Source: Gemmatimonadota bacterium (lineage in GTDB: Bacteria; Gemmatimonadota; Gemmatimonadetes; Gemmatimonadales; GWC2-71-9). From it: a stretch of 64,000 nt of DNA. Shown piece after piece: positions 10,812 through 21,661 of the stretch (position 1 is its first letter; each line of letters begins with the position of its first letter). The notes under the pieces are model-generated. The model made no database searches and was not told the origin of the DNA. It saw only the letters and a program-made list of their open reading frames with translations. Location of the stretch: NCBI GenBank assembly GCA_016704275.1, contig JADJAK010000005.1, positions 248,001 through 312,000 of the forward strand, written 5' to 3'. The position numbers and the translations under genes were made by a program.

Positions 10812-11092
10812 TCCTGAACGTGATGGAACACCACGTGCACGAAGCCTACGATCGCCTCAAGGGGCTGGTCCCCGGCTTCCTCGATACCCCGAATCACCGG
10901 GAGGACGTGGTCGTCTTTGCGCTCAACCGGCTGCAGCCGAAGTACGTCGTGACCTCCGCTGGCAAGGCGGTGACTGAGGTCGCGCTCGACACGGCGCAGC
11001 ATCGGACGACGATCGAGGTGCAGGTCATCGAGGCGCTGCGTCAGGTGGCCCGCGTCCCGCGCGAACGACCGGTGACCGCCAGCCCGGGATGA
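10808..11092 (+). CDS. ComFB-like late competence family protein
   Basis: The product is 94 residues matching the ComFB/CdgR family: an N-terminal VMEHHVHEAYDRL helix and the core REDVVVFALNRLQPKYV. In many family members a Cys cluster just before REDVV binds zinc; here that spot reads FLDTPNHRED with no cysteine. Some relatives bind cyclic di-GMP. The gene overlaps miaB by four bases and comEC by four bases, placing it directly before the DNA uptake channel gene. Confidence 0.8.
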
Positions 11093-13404
11093 GCCCGCCG
11101 CGCGGTGCCCTCCTCCTGCTGTTCGCCTTCGGGGCCGGTCTGGTGACCGGCCTCGCTCGTTTTTCCGACCCTCGTCTCGTTGTCATGGTCCTCGCGGTGG
11201 CGGCGTACATCCTCCGCCGCGGGCAGGGGGCGGTCGTTGCGCTCGCGGTACTGGGGGGTGTCCTCGCGGCACAGGGCGAGCTGGCGGCCCGACCGGCTCG
11301 CTGCGTGGCGCAACTGCCCTTGGGTGAATCGCGGTTGGTCCTCCGACTGATCGATCCGGGGAAGGGGAGCGGCCGCGTGGAGCTCCCTGGACGCTGCCGT
11401 GGCGAGGTGATGGCTCGATGGCCGCGGAACAGCGCGCCTCGCGCGGGAGAGTTCGTCGCGGTCACCGCGCGGTGGTTGCCGCGTCAGCAGCCGCTCGGCT
11501 TCGGCGGTGGCCTGTTGGTGGTTCGGCGCATCGAGCGTCGCTGGGGCCAACCCGGCGTGCTGGCAGCCGCGCGCAACTGGATTGCCGCGACGACCGAGGC
11601 GCTGTATGGCTCGAGGGCGCCGATGGTGGAGGCACTGCTCGTGGGCTGGCGCGGCGAGATCGATCAGGAAGTCCAGCAGGCGTTCACCGCCGCCGGGCTG
11701 GTGCACATCCTCGCCATCTCCGGATTCCACGTCGGATTGCTCGCGGGCTGGGTGCTGTTGGCGCTCCACCTCCTCGGCGTTCGGCGACACCCGGCCGAGT
11801 TCGTGGCCGCCGCCGTGGCCGTGGGCTATGCCGCGTTCCTGGGTTGGCCGGCACCGGCCGCGCGCGCCGCGCTCCTTGGCGTCATGCTGGCGTGGTGCCG
11901 ATGGCGTCAGCGGCAGGTGGCGCCAAGTGCCCTCTTGGCGCTCAGTGCCTTCCTCGTCCTGGTGCTCGACCCTGCCGCCCTCATCTCGGTCGGGGCGTGG
12001 CTCTCGGTAACGGCGCTGCTCGGCGTGACGGTCGCGACCCGGTGGAGCGATCGCGCCATCTCGGAGCATCCCCTGGTGCGCTCGCTGGTCGGATCGATCG
12101 GGGCGATGCTCACCACCGCGCCGCTCACCGCCATGGTCTTCGGCCAGGTCGCGCCGATCAGCATTCTCTTGAATCTCGTGGCGGTGCCGCTGGCGGCCCT
12201 CCTGGTTCCGGCGCTGCTTGCGTCGCTGGTCCTGCAGCCGTTCCTGCCCGCGATGGCCGCCGCGTTCGCCGCCTCGGGTGGGGTGCTGCTCGCGGCACTG
12301 CAATGGGTTGCCGCGGTGGGCTCGAATGCCCCCGGCGCGGGCGTGGCGGGCGCTGCGGGCGTCAGGGCCGCGCTGCCGTGGCTCGTGGCGATGGGCTTGG
12401 CGGCGTGGGCGGTGGCGGGGCGGGCGACGGCACGGGAGGCCGGGCGCCGTCTCGCGTGGGGAGGGGTTGCCGCGATGTGGATAACGCTCCTCTCGGGGAT
12501 CGGCGGTCCACGGGCCATCGGAGACGGCCATCTCGCGTTAGTTTTCGTGGATGTGGGGCAGGGCGATGCCGCGCTGATTCGCACCCCGGCGGGGCACTGG
12601 ATCCTGGTCGACGCGGGCCCCGCCGACGCTCGCTGGAATGCCGGGACGAAGGTGCTGGTGCCGCTGCTCCGCCGTCTCCGCATCACGCGACTCGAGGCAA
12701 TCCTTCTCTCCCACGCCCATCGGGATCACGTCGGCGGGGCGGCCGCAGTCACCGACGCGGTGCCGGTCGGGGTCGCACTGGATCCGGGAGAGTCATTCGA
12801 GGAAGCGGCCTATTTCGGCTGGCTCGAAACGATCGCTCGCCGCGGTGTTCGCTGGCATCCGGTGGTCGCGGGGGAGCAGTTCCAGCTGGACGGGGTCACC
12901 TTCCGGCTGGTGCATCCGCCGCGAGTCTGGGCCAGCGCCGGCGAGGACCTCAATGAGGATTCCGCCGTCCTCGAGGTCCGTTGGCGCGACTTTCGGGCGC
13001 TGCTGATGGGGGACGCCGGCATCGTCGCCGAGCGCGCCTTCGCCGGGACCGTCGACGCGGTGGACGTCCTGAAAGTGGGGCATCACGGCTCCCGGACCGC
13101 CTCGTCGGCCGACTTTCTTGCCGAGGCTCGTCCGCAGGTCGCCGTGGTGAGCGTGGGCCAGAACCGCTATGGCCACCCCACCCCCGAGGCGATGAGCCGG
13201 CTGCAGCACGCCGGGGCACGGATCTGGCGGACCGACCGGGAAGGCCACATCACCGTCGAGACCGACGGCCATGAATTCACCGTGCGGGGTGCTTCGGCTC
13301 CCGCGACGTACACCGCCGGCCGTCGCGCCGGCCCCAGGAGACGCCGTGCTCCCAAATACCCAGGTCACCACCCTCGAGCGCTTCATCCTCGATCAGGAGC
13401 GTGA
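11089..13404 (+). CDS. comEC: ComEC/Rec2 family DNA uptake channel
   Basis: The product is a 771-residue inner-membrane protein with about ten hydrophobic segments. An N-terminal soluble region contains RPARCVAQLPLGESRLVLRL. The competence domain follows (LLVGWRGEIDQE, then HILAISGFHVGLLAG). A C-terminal metallo-beta-lactamase-like domain from about residue 475 begins FVDVGQGDAALI and carries the HxHxDH metal site in LSHAHRDHVGG and the later GHHGSRTAS. In transformable bacteria ComEC carries single-stranded DNA across the inner membrane, and its beta-lactamase-like domain may act on the incoming DNA. The last 59 bases overlap the fbp start, so the final arginine-rich tail may be specific to this genome. 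Confidence 0.92.
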   Translation: MSPPRGALLLLFAFGAGLVTGLARFSDPRLVVMVLAVAAYILRRGQGAVVALAVLGGVLAAQGELAARPARCVAQLPLGESRLVLRLIDPGKGSGRVELPGRCRGEVMARWPRNSAPRAGEFVAVTARWLPRQQPLGFGGGLLVVRRIERRWGQPGVLAAARNWIAATTEALYGSRAPMVEALLVGWRGEIDQEVQQAFTAAGLVHILAISGFHVGLLAGWVLLALHLLGVRRHPAEFVAAAVAVGYAAFLGWPAPAARAALLGVMLAWCRWRQRQVAPSALLALSAFLVLVLDPAALISVGAWLSVTALLGVTVATRWSDRAISEHPLVRSLVGSIGAMLTTAPLTAMVFGQVAPISILLNLVAVPLAALLVPALLASLVLQPFLPAMAAAFAASGGVLLAALQWVAAVGSNAPGAGVAGAAGVRAALPWLVAMGLAAWAVAGRATAREAGRRLAWGGVAAMWITLLSGIGGPRAIGDGHLALVFVDVGQGDAALIRTPAGHWILVDAGPADARWNAGTKVLVPLLRRLRITRLEAILLSHAHRDHVGGAAAVTDAVPVGVALDPGESFEEAAYFGWLETIARRGVRWHPVVAGEQFQLDGVTFRLVHPPRVWASAGEDLNEDSAVLEVRWRDFRALLMGDAGIVAERAFAGTVDAVDVLKVGHHGSRTASSADFLAEARPQVAVVSVGQNRYGHPTPEAMSRLQHAGARIWRTDREGHITVETDGHEFTVRGASAPATYTAGRRAGPRRRRAPKYPGHHPRALHPRSGA

Positions 13405-14361
13405 GCACCCCGATGCCACCGGGGAACTCACCAATCTCCTCTACGACGTTGCCCTGGCGGCCAAGCTGATCGGCGCGCAAATCCGCCGTGCCGGACTGGT
13501 GAACATCCTCGGTGCCGCCGGCTCGATCAATGTGCAGGACGAGGAGCAGCAGAAGCTCGACGTCTATGCCAACGAGACGATGAAGAATGCGCTCAACCAT
13601 ACCGGGCGCGTCTGCGCGATGGCCTCGGAGGAAGACGAGGAGTTGATCGCCATTCCGGATGGCGTTCCCGCCGGCAAGTATGCGGTGCTCTTCGATCCGC
13701 TCGACGGCTCCGCCAACATCGACGTCAACGCCGCCGTGGGAACGATCTTCTCGATCTATCGCCGGGTGACCACCTCCGGGCCGGGGCAACTCTGCGACGT
13801 GCTGCAGCCGGGCAACAAGATCGTGGCTGCCGGCTACGTCATGTATGGCTCAAGCGTGATGATGGTCTACTCGGCGGGGCATGGCGTGCACGGCTTCACC
13901 TACGACCCGACGATCGGCGAGTTCCTGCTCTCGCATGCCGACATCACCACCCCGCGGACGGGCAAGTACTACAGCGTCAACGAGTCGAACTTTCCCCGGT
14001 GGTCGAAGGGTGTGCAGCGCGCGGTGCGTGGCTTCAAGGGCGACGATCCGGCCCGGCTCAAAGGGAAGAACTCCCGCTACATCGGCGCCCTCGTCGCCGA
14101 CTTCCATCGCAACCTGATCGCCGGCGGCATCTTCCTCTATCCGGGCGACACCAAGAATCCCAACGGCAAGCTGCGGCTGCTGTACGAGTGCGCGCCGATG
14201 GCGTTCCTCGCCGAGGCGGCCGGTGGCGCTGCGAGCGATGGTCGGCGGCGGATCCTCGACATCGTGCCGACGGCGCTGCATGAACGCATCCCGCTCGTGA
14301 TTGGGGGCGCCGCGGACGTCGAGTATGTCAACATGGTCGTCGCCGAGGCCGAGGGCATCGC

Positions 14362-14365
<4 letters not shown>
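13346..14365 (+). CDS. fbp: Fructose-1,6-bisphosphatase class I
   Basis: The product is 339 residues from GTG 13346, which has a good ribosome-binding site (CCAGGAG) about five bases upstream. An earlier in-frame ATG at 13271 would add 25 residues that merely shadow comEC. Metal and substrate motifs are clear: SEEDEELI, FDPLDGSANIDVN and the late substrate loop around GGIFLYPGDTKNPNGKLR. The enzyme hydrolyses fructose-1,6-bisphosphate to fructose-6-phosphate in gluconeogenesis. The stop overlaps the mutase start (GTGA). Confidence 0.94.
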
Positions 14366-15926
<1,561 letters not shown>

Positions 15927-15927
<1 letters not shown>

Positions 15928-17789
15928 TGGCCGACCTGGCCACCGAGCTGCAGCAGGCGCTCGGCGACGACTACGTTCTCGATCGGGAGCTGGGGCGCGG
16001 CGGGATGGGCGCCGTCTGGCTCGCGCGCGACGCGCACCTGCATCGGTCGGTGGCGATCAAGGTGCTGCCGCCCGAGCTCGCGGCGCATCACGACCTCCGC
16101 GAGCGCTTCCTCCGCGAGACGCGGATGGCGGCGTCGTTCTCGCACCCGCACATCGTCCCGGTGCACGCCGTCGAAGAACGCGGCGGGATGCTCGCCTTCG
16201 TCATGGGCTTCGTCGACGGCGAGTCGCTCGGTGCGCGTGTCCGGCGCGCCGGCCCTGTTCCGGTGCAGGAGGCGGTGCGGCTGCTGCAGGAAGTGGCGTG
16301 GGCCCTGTCGTATGCGCACGGACGCGGGGTGGTCCATCGCGACGTCAAGCCCGACAACATCCTGATCGAGCGTGCCACGCAGCGCGCGCTGGTCACCGAC
16401 TTCGGCATCGCGCGTAGCACCACCGCGGCCCCAGCCGATGGGCTCACGCGCGTCGGCGAAGTCGTCGGCACGCCGCACTTCATGAGCCCGGAGCAGGCAG
16501 CCGGTGACGTCCTCGATGGCCGCAGCGACCTCTACTCCCTCGGCATCGTCGGCTTCTTTGCCCTGACTGGGCGGCTGCCGTTCGAGGGATCGACACCGAC
16601 CTCGTTGCTCGCGATGCACCTGACGCAGGCGCCGCCCTCCGTGGGTGCCTTCCGCCCCGATGCGCCGGCCGAGCTGGTCGAGGCGATCGATCGCTGCCTC
16701 GCCAAGGCTCCGGAGGATCGCTGGCCCGACGGCGAGTCGCTTGCCGCGGCCCTCGACGGGATGCGCCGCACCGCACCGGAAGTCGCGCCGCAGGTCCGCG
16801 TCTTCCTGCAGCGCTTCGGCGCCTCGGTCTTTGCCATCGGTGCGCTGACCATGGTGACGGTTCTCGTCGTGGACCGCGCCAGCAACGCCCGCAACGACGG
16901 CGACATCTTCCTCGTCGGCGTGGTCACCCTCGCGGCAGTCTGGGGCCTCGTCGTGCAGGCGGGGGGCCGCGTCCGGATGCTGCTCCGCCAGGGCTTCCGC
17001 TATCGCGACGTCTACGCCGCCTCCGGGGCGCTGATCGCCGAGGAGACGCTCACCCGCGACGCCATCCGCTCGATGCCCGACGAAATGCAGCGCCGAAAGC
17101 GCCGCATCCAGATCGCGATCTTCTCGCTGGCGTGGGCTCCGGTGGCGACCTGGCTGGTCCGCACGTATATGCGATTCCGTCCGGTCGACCGGCCATTGAT
17201 GTGGCAGGTCACCATGCCTGGCCTCGTGATCGCTCTGTCGGCCGCGATCGCCTTCGGCCTCGGCGTCACCATGCTCGCCTCCGATCCGCTGAAGCCGAAT
17301 CCGTTCCTGAAGCTGCAGGGGCTCTTCTGGCGCGGCCCGCTTGGTCGCCTCGTCTTCCGGATCGCCGGCTATCGGATGCCCGGTGGCGGCGACGTCACCC
17401 TCGGCTCGACCGGGGCGGCAGGCTCGGCCCGCGTGACCGGTGCCGGACATGCCACCGCTCTCGCGGCGCTGCCCAAGGCGCTCCGGCAGGGGCTCGGTGA
17501 CGCTGCGCCGCGAATGGCGAAGCTCGCCGAGGAACTCCCGGCGCTGCGGCAGCGGGAGAATGACCTGGTGGCGGCGATCGCCGAGGCCGGTGAGGGTGCT
17601 GGCAAGGCGGAGGGCGCCGTGGCGGCGCGCCGTGAGGAGCTCCGTCAGGAACTCGCCACCCACCTCGAGGCGACCCGCCAGCGGCAGGTGCAGATCAGCG
17701 ACGCCCTCGAGCTCGCCCGCCTCGAGCTGGTCCGCCTCCGGACCGGCCTCGGTTCGGCCGACGCCGTTCGCCGCGCGCTGGAGCTCTAG
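15927..17789 (+). CDS. Membrane-anchored Hanks-type serine/threonine protein kinase
   Basis: The product is 620 residues. The N-terminal 270 residues form a complete kinase: glycine loop GRGGMGAVW, K45 in VAIKVL, catalytic HRDVKPDN (D139), DFG at 158-160 and the activation/APE-like segment GTPHFMSPEQ. After the kinase come about four hydrophobic helices between residues 295 and 440, then a long charged region (about 510-610) predicted to be coiled coil. No PASTA or sensor domain is seen. It starts at ATG 15927 on the last base of the mutase stop codon. Its substrates are unknown. Confidence 0.9.
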
Positions 17790-18445
17790 TGCCCCCCGAA
17801 TACCGCTCGCTCGTTGTCCCCAGGCACGCGCGTATTGGCGTGGTGGGCGACCCGGCCACCGCCACCGAGGCGTGGCTGATCCTCCACGGCTACGGGATGA
17901 TGGCGCAGGGCATCCTGCACTGGTTCGAGGCCGCCGAGCGGCCCGGACGCGTCCTGGTGGCGCCTGAGGGGCTCTCTCGCTTCTACCAGGAGCGGAATGG
18001 TATCCGGACAGTGGGCGCGTCGTGGATGACACGGGAGGACCGCGACCACGAGTTGGAGGATCAGCAGGGGTACCTGGACCGGGTGGTCGAGGAGGTCATC
18101 GGCCAGATTCCTCGGCTCGAGGTCCACGGCTTCTCGCAGGGCGTGGCGGCGGCGAGTCGGTGGGTGGCCCGAGGCGTTCGGCCCGTGGCTCGGCTGGTCT
18201 GCTGGGGCGGGACAGTCGCCCCCGAGGTCGATCCGCTGGCGCTCAGCCGAGCGGTGCAGGGGGCCCCGATCGAGATGATTGTGGGAAACCGCGACAAGTG
18301 GGTGGCACCTGAAGCGGTCGCCGCGGATGTGGATAAGCTGGTTGCTGCGGGGTGTCCGGCGCGGCTGCATGGCTTCGATGGAGGGCACCGTGTGGACAAC
18401 GGAGTGCTTGCTCATCTGGAGCTGCTGGCCGTGCCGCGACTGTGA
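17789..18445 (+). CDS. Alpha/beta hydrolase (carboxylesterase/phospholipase-like)
   Basis: The product is 218 residues starting at GTG 17789, which shares a base with the kinase stop. It shows the esterase nucleophile elbow GFSQG (S116), an acid residue in GNRDKWV (D169) and H200 in DGGHRV, in the order expected for the alpha/beta-hydrolase triad. LHGYGMMAQ provides the oxyanion-hole region. The size and motif match the phospholipase/carboxylesterase (LysoPLA-like) group. It ends the long overlapping run that starts with miaB. Confidence 0.82.
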   Translation: MPPEYRSLVVPRHARIGVVGDPATATEAWLILHGYGMMAQGILHWFEAAERPGRVLVAPEGLSRFYQERNGIRTVGASWMTREDRDHELEDQQGYLDRVVEEVIGQIPRLEVHGFSQGVAAASRWVARGVRPVARLVCWGGTVAPEVDPLALSRAVQGAPIEMIVGNRDKWVAPEAVAADVDKLVAAGCPARLHGFDGGHRVDNGVLAHLELLAVPRL

Positions 18446-18533
18446 GATGACTTGATATCTGTTCAGCAACGAGATCAGGAATAGTGAGTTATACCGTTTG
18501 TCCACAGACGTCCTGATTTGTTTTCCCACACGA

Positions 18534-18559
18534 TGACCACCGACTGCCCGGTGGTCATT
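18534..18559. terminator. Perfect 10-bp hairpin downstream of the hydrolase gene
   Basis: Arms ATGACCACCG (18534-18543) and CGGTGGTCAT (18550-18559) enclose a 6-base loop. The hairpin lies about 90 bases after the hydrolase stop, at the end of the miaB-to-hydrolase run. There is no strong T-run, so it may be a terminator or an operator-like inverted repeat. Confidence 0.4.
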
Positions 18560-18706
18560 GCCATTCATGGCCGATGCGCTGGACGGAACCTGCGGAGGGG
18601 GTCACCCGCAGCCGCACACTAGTCGGGCCGCCCGGGTCAGGACGGATTCGAGCCTCTGGGCGGTAACCAAGAGGGTATCGACGGCACGATGACCAGGCCA
18701 CTCAAC

Positions 18707-18735
18707 TTGAGACCGGCCCGCCCGCCGTCTATCTT
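18707..18735 (+). promoter_or_regulatory. Putative sigma-70-type promoter for the fmdB-argS run
   Basis: TTGAGA (18707-18712) is followed after exactly 17 bases by TATCTT (18730-18735). Transcription would start near 18742, about 30 bases before the fmdB start codon. The match is by eye only. Confidence 0.5.
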
Positions 18736-18772
18736 TCGAGGTTGCATTGGTTTAGCCCACAGCTGGAGTACC

Positions 18773-19105
18773 ATGCCGACCTACGAATACCGCTGCGACG
18801 AGGGCCATGCCTTCGAACGCATCCAGAAGATGTCCGACAAGCCGCTCACCAAGTGTCCTGAATGCGGGGCCAAGGCGAGCCGGCAGATTTCTGGTGGCTC
18901 GGGCCTGATCTTCAAGGGCAGTGGTTTCTACATCACCGATTACGGCAAGGACGGGAAGGGCGCGCGGAAGGATCCGCCGGCCGAGGGTGCCGCGCCGAAG
19001 GCCGAGAAGAGCGAGAAGTCCGAGAGCGCACCGGCCAAGGAAGCGGCCGCCCCGAAGGTCGAGGCGCCGAAGCCGGCGGCCAAGACCACGCCGAGCGCGT
19101 CGTGA
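18773..19105 (+). CDS. FmdB-type zinc ribbon protein with low-complexity tail
   Basis: The product is 110 residues. The first 70 match the FmdB/regulatory-protein zinc ribbon: MPTYEYRCDEGHAFE, then CPECGAKASRQIS and the FKGSGFYITDY segment. Metal ligands are C8, H12 (in place of the usual Cys), C28 and C31. The last 45 residues are a low-complexity tail of Lys, Glu, Pro and Ala. ATG 18773 was chosen because the zinc ribbon begins there; the frame upstream is open but lies in the promoter region. The stop overlaps the argS start. Confidence 0.85.
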   Translation: MPTYEYRCDEGHAFERIQKMSDKPLTKCPECGAKASRQISGGSGLIFKGSGFYITDYGKDGKGARKDPPAEGAAPKAEKSEKSESAPAKEAAAPKVEAPKPAAKTTPSAS

Positions 19106-20736
19106 GCGACCTGCTGCGGGAAGCGCTTGCGCGCGTCGCGGCGGAGTTCGGCGCGCCCGACCTCGAGTACTCGCTGGAACGGCCGCGCGATCCGTCGCAC
19201 GGCGACCTCTCGACCAACCTCGCGATGCAACTCGCCAAGCGCGAGCGGAGCAATCCGCGGGCGATGGCCGACCGCGTCGTCGCGGCGCTCGCCCTGCCGA
19301 CGTCCGCCGTGCAGGCCGTCGAGATCGCCGGCCCCGGCTTCATCAACTTCCGCCTCGCCGCCGACACCCTCTCGGCCGATCACGCCCGCATCCTCTCGGA
19401 AGTCGCCGGCTACGGCCGCTCGAACACCGGCGCCGGCCGCCGCGTGAATGTGGAATTCGTCTCCGCGAACCCGACCGGCCCGCTGCACGTGGGGCATGGT
19501 CGCGGCGCGGCGCTGGGCGACGGCATCGCCGCGCTGCTCGAGTGGACCGGTCACGAGGTGACCCGCGAGTTCTACATCAACGACGCCGGCGTGCAGATCG
19601 GCCGACTCGCCGAATCGCTCTGGGCGCGGGTGCAGCAGGCGGTCGGTCGCGAGGCGACCATCCCCGAGGGTGGCTACCACGGCGAGTACCTCTCGGAGAA
19701 TGCCGCCACGCTGCTCGAGAAGGAGGGGCGCGCCTTTGCGGACCTCCCGACCGAGGAAGGGGTCGCCCGCTGCCGTGCCGCCGCGCTCCAGATGCAGCGC
19801 GCCGAGCAGGACGACACCCTGGCGACCTTCGGCGTCCGCTTCGACGTGACCGCCTCGGAGCAGGCGCTCTACGATGCCGGTGCGGTCGAGGCCGGGCTGA
19901 AGCGCATTGCCGAAGCGGGGCTGTCATACGAGCAGGACGGGGCACTCTGGTTCCGCACCTCGTCGTTCGGCGACGAGAAGGATCGCGTCCTCCGGAAGCA
20001 GGATGGGTCGTACACCTACTTCGTTCCCGACATCGCCTACCACCTCGACAAGGTCGCGCGCGGCTTCGACGCGGCGATCGACGTCTGGGGCGCCGACCAC
20101 CACGGCTACATCCCGCGGATGCAGGGCGCCCTCACGGCGCTCGGCGTGCCCGCCGGCTGGCTGAGTGTGGAAGTGGTGCAGTTGGTGAAGGTCGTGCGCG
20201 GCGAGGAAGAGGTGAAGATGTCGAAGCGCTCGGGGGAGTTCGTCACCCTGCGCGACCTCTACGAGGAAGTCGGTGTCGACGCCGCGCGCTACTGGTTCCT
20301 GATGCGCCGCGGCGACTCGCACCTGGTCTTCGACATCGAGCTCGCCAAGGCGCGCACCGACGAGAACCCGGTCTTCTACGTCCAGATGGCGCACGCCCGG
20401 ATGAGCGGCATCCTCCGGAACGCCGGCTTCGCCCCCGAGGCGGTGCAGGGGTCGCTGGATGTCGCGGTGCTCGAAGACGGCGACCGCGAACTCCTCAAGA
20501 AGCTCACGGCCTTCCCCGAGGCGGTCAGCCGCGCGGCGCGCGATGCGCAGCCGCACCGGGTCACGACCTATCTCGACGAGCTGGCCCGCACCACCCATGG
20601 CTGGTATCACGGCTGCCGCGTGATCGGCGAACCCGAGCCGATCATGCAGGCCCGCCTCCTCCTTGCCCGTGCCGCGCGCCAGGTGCTCGCGAACGGCCTC
20701 TCTCTCCTCGGGATCTCGGCTCCCGACCGGATGTAA
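19102..20736 (+). CDS. argS: Arginyl-tRNA synthetase
   Basis: The product is 544 residues from GTG 19102 (GTGA overlap with fmdB). The open frame continues upstream only as a shadow of the fmdB gene. It is a class I synthetase with an N-terminal Add-1 domain and the HIGH motif as HVGH (129-132, in NPTGPLHVGHGRG). The KMSKS loop reads KMSKRSG, and a DALR anticodon-binding domain lies at the C-terminus. It attaches arginine to tRNA-Arg. The PfkB-type kinase gene follows after 4 bases. Confidence 0.95.
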   Translation: MSDLLREALARVAAEFGAPDLEYSLERPRDPSHGDLSTNLAMQLAKRERSNPRAMADRVVAALALPTSAVQAVEIAGPGFINFRLAADTLSADHARILSEVAGYGRSNTGAGRRVNVEFVSANPTGPLHVGHGRGAALGDGIAALLEWTGHEVTREFYINDAGVQIGRLAESLWARVQQAVGREATIPEGGYHGEYLSENAATLLEKEGRAFADLPTEEGVARCRAAALQMQRAEQDDTLATFGVRFDVTASEQALYDAGAVEAGLKRIAEAGLSYEQDGALWFRTSSFGDEKDRVLRKQDGSYTYFVPDIAYHLDKVARGFDAAIDVWGADHHGYIPRMQGALTALGVPAGWLSVEVVQLVKVVRGEEEVKMSKRSGEFVTLRDLYEEVGVDAARYWFLMRRGDSHLVFDIELAKARTDENPVFYVQMAHARMSGILRNAGFAPEAVQGSLDVAVLEDGDRELLKKLTAFPEAVSRAARDAQPHRVTTYLDELARTTHGWYHGCRVIGEPEPIMQARLLLARAARQVLANGLSLLGISAPDRM

Positions 20737-20740
20737 TCGG

Positions 20741-21661
20741 ATGACGCTTCTCGTCGTTGGCAGCGTGGCACTCGACTCCGTCTTCACCCCGTTCGGGGAG
20801 ACGGCCGATGCCCTCGGTGGCAGTGCGGTCCACTTCGCGGTGGCCGCGTCGCTCCTCCATCCGGTGCGCGTGGTCGGCATCGTCGGCGAGGATTACCCGG
20901 TCGCCGAGCTGGAGCGCCTCGCACCGCGCGGCATCGACTGGTCGGGCGTCGAGCAGGTGCCGGGCGAGTCGTTCCGCTGGAAGGGGAAGTACTCCTACGA
21001 CCTGCAGAGCCGCGAGACGCTCGAGACGCGCCTCGGCGTCTTTGCCGACTTCCGGCCGAAGCTCCCCGCCGGTGCCGAAGCCGCGAAGTACGTCTTCCTC
21101 GGCAACATCGACCCCGAGCTGCAGCTCTCCGTGCTCGACCAGGTCACCGCGCCGAAGCTCGTCGCCTGCGACACGATGAACTACTGGATCCAGTCGAAGC
21201 GCGACACGCTGATGCAGCTGCTGAAGCGCGTCGACATGCTGATGGTCAACGACTCCGAGGCGCGCGAGCTCTCCGGTGACTGGAACATCCACCGCGCCGG
21301 CCGCTGGATCCTCGATCGCGGTCCGAAGCGCGTGGTCATCAAGCAGGGCGAGTTCGGCGCGCTGCTGATCGAGCCGGGCCGCACCTTCCACATTCCGGCC
21401 TATCCGCTCGAGGAAGTCTTCGATCCGACCGGCGCGGGCGACGCCTTCGCGGGCGGCTTCATGGGCTACCTCGCGCGCGAGGATGCGACCGACACCGATC
21501 ACCTCCGCCGCGCGATGGTGTACGGCGCGGCGATGGGGTCGTACTCGGTCTCCGGCTTCGACGTGAAGGGCTTCGAGGGCGTGTCGCCCGCGCAGCTTGA
21601 GGAGCGCGTGCGCCACTTCGTCGACCTGACCAACATCCCGCGCGCGGAGCGGGTCGGATGA
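20741..21661 (+). CDS. PfkB/ribokinase family sugar or nucleoside kinase
   Basis: The product is 306 residues from ATG 20741. It has the two PfkB features: an N-terminal glycine-containing region (GGSAVHFAVAAS) and the C-terminal ATP/anion-hole motif DPTGAGDAFAGGF containing the catalytic Asp. The substrate cannot be told from sequence; ribose, fructose derivatives and nucleosides are all used in this family. Sitting directly upstream of purM with a four-base overlap, it may serve nucleoside metabolism. Confidence 0.85.
   Translation: MTLLVVGSVALDSVFTPFGETADALGGSAVHFAVAASLLHPVRVVGIVGEDYPVAELERLAPRGIDWSGVEQVPGESFRWKGKYSYDLQSRETLETRLGVFADFRPKLPAGAEAAKYVFLGNIDPELQLSVLDQVTAPKLVACDTMNYWIQSKRDTLMQLLKRVDMLMVNDSEARELSGDWNIHRAGRWILDRGPKRVVIKQGEFGALLIEPGRTFHIPAYPLEEVFDPTGAGDAFAGGFMGYLAREDATDTDHLRRAMVYGAAMGSYSVSGFDVKGFEGVSPAQLEERVRHFVDLTNIPRAERVG

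Larger units (their letters stand above)
18446..18772. other. Intergenic region of 327 bases, relatively AT-rich at its left end
   Basis: No gene is seen. The first 100 bases are noticeably richer in A and T than the surroundings. They are followed by a perfect hairpin (18534-18559) and, further right, by a sigma-70-like promoter for fmdB-argS (18707-18735). The middle part (18560-18700) holds no feature that I can support. Confidence 0.6.

Noticed and set aside
18862..19101. An 80-residue N-terminal extension of ArgS
   Set aside because: It is the shadow of the fmdB coding region in another frame. The family start fits GTG 19102, which overlaps the fmdB stop.
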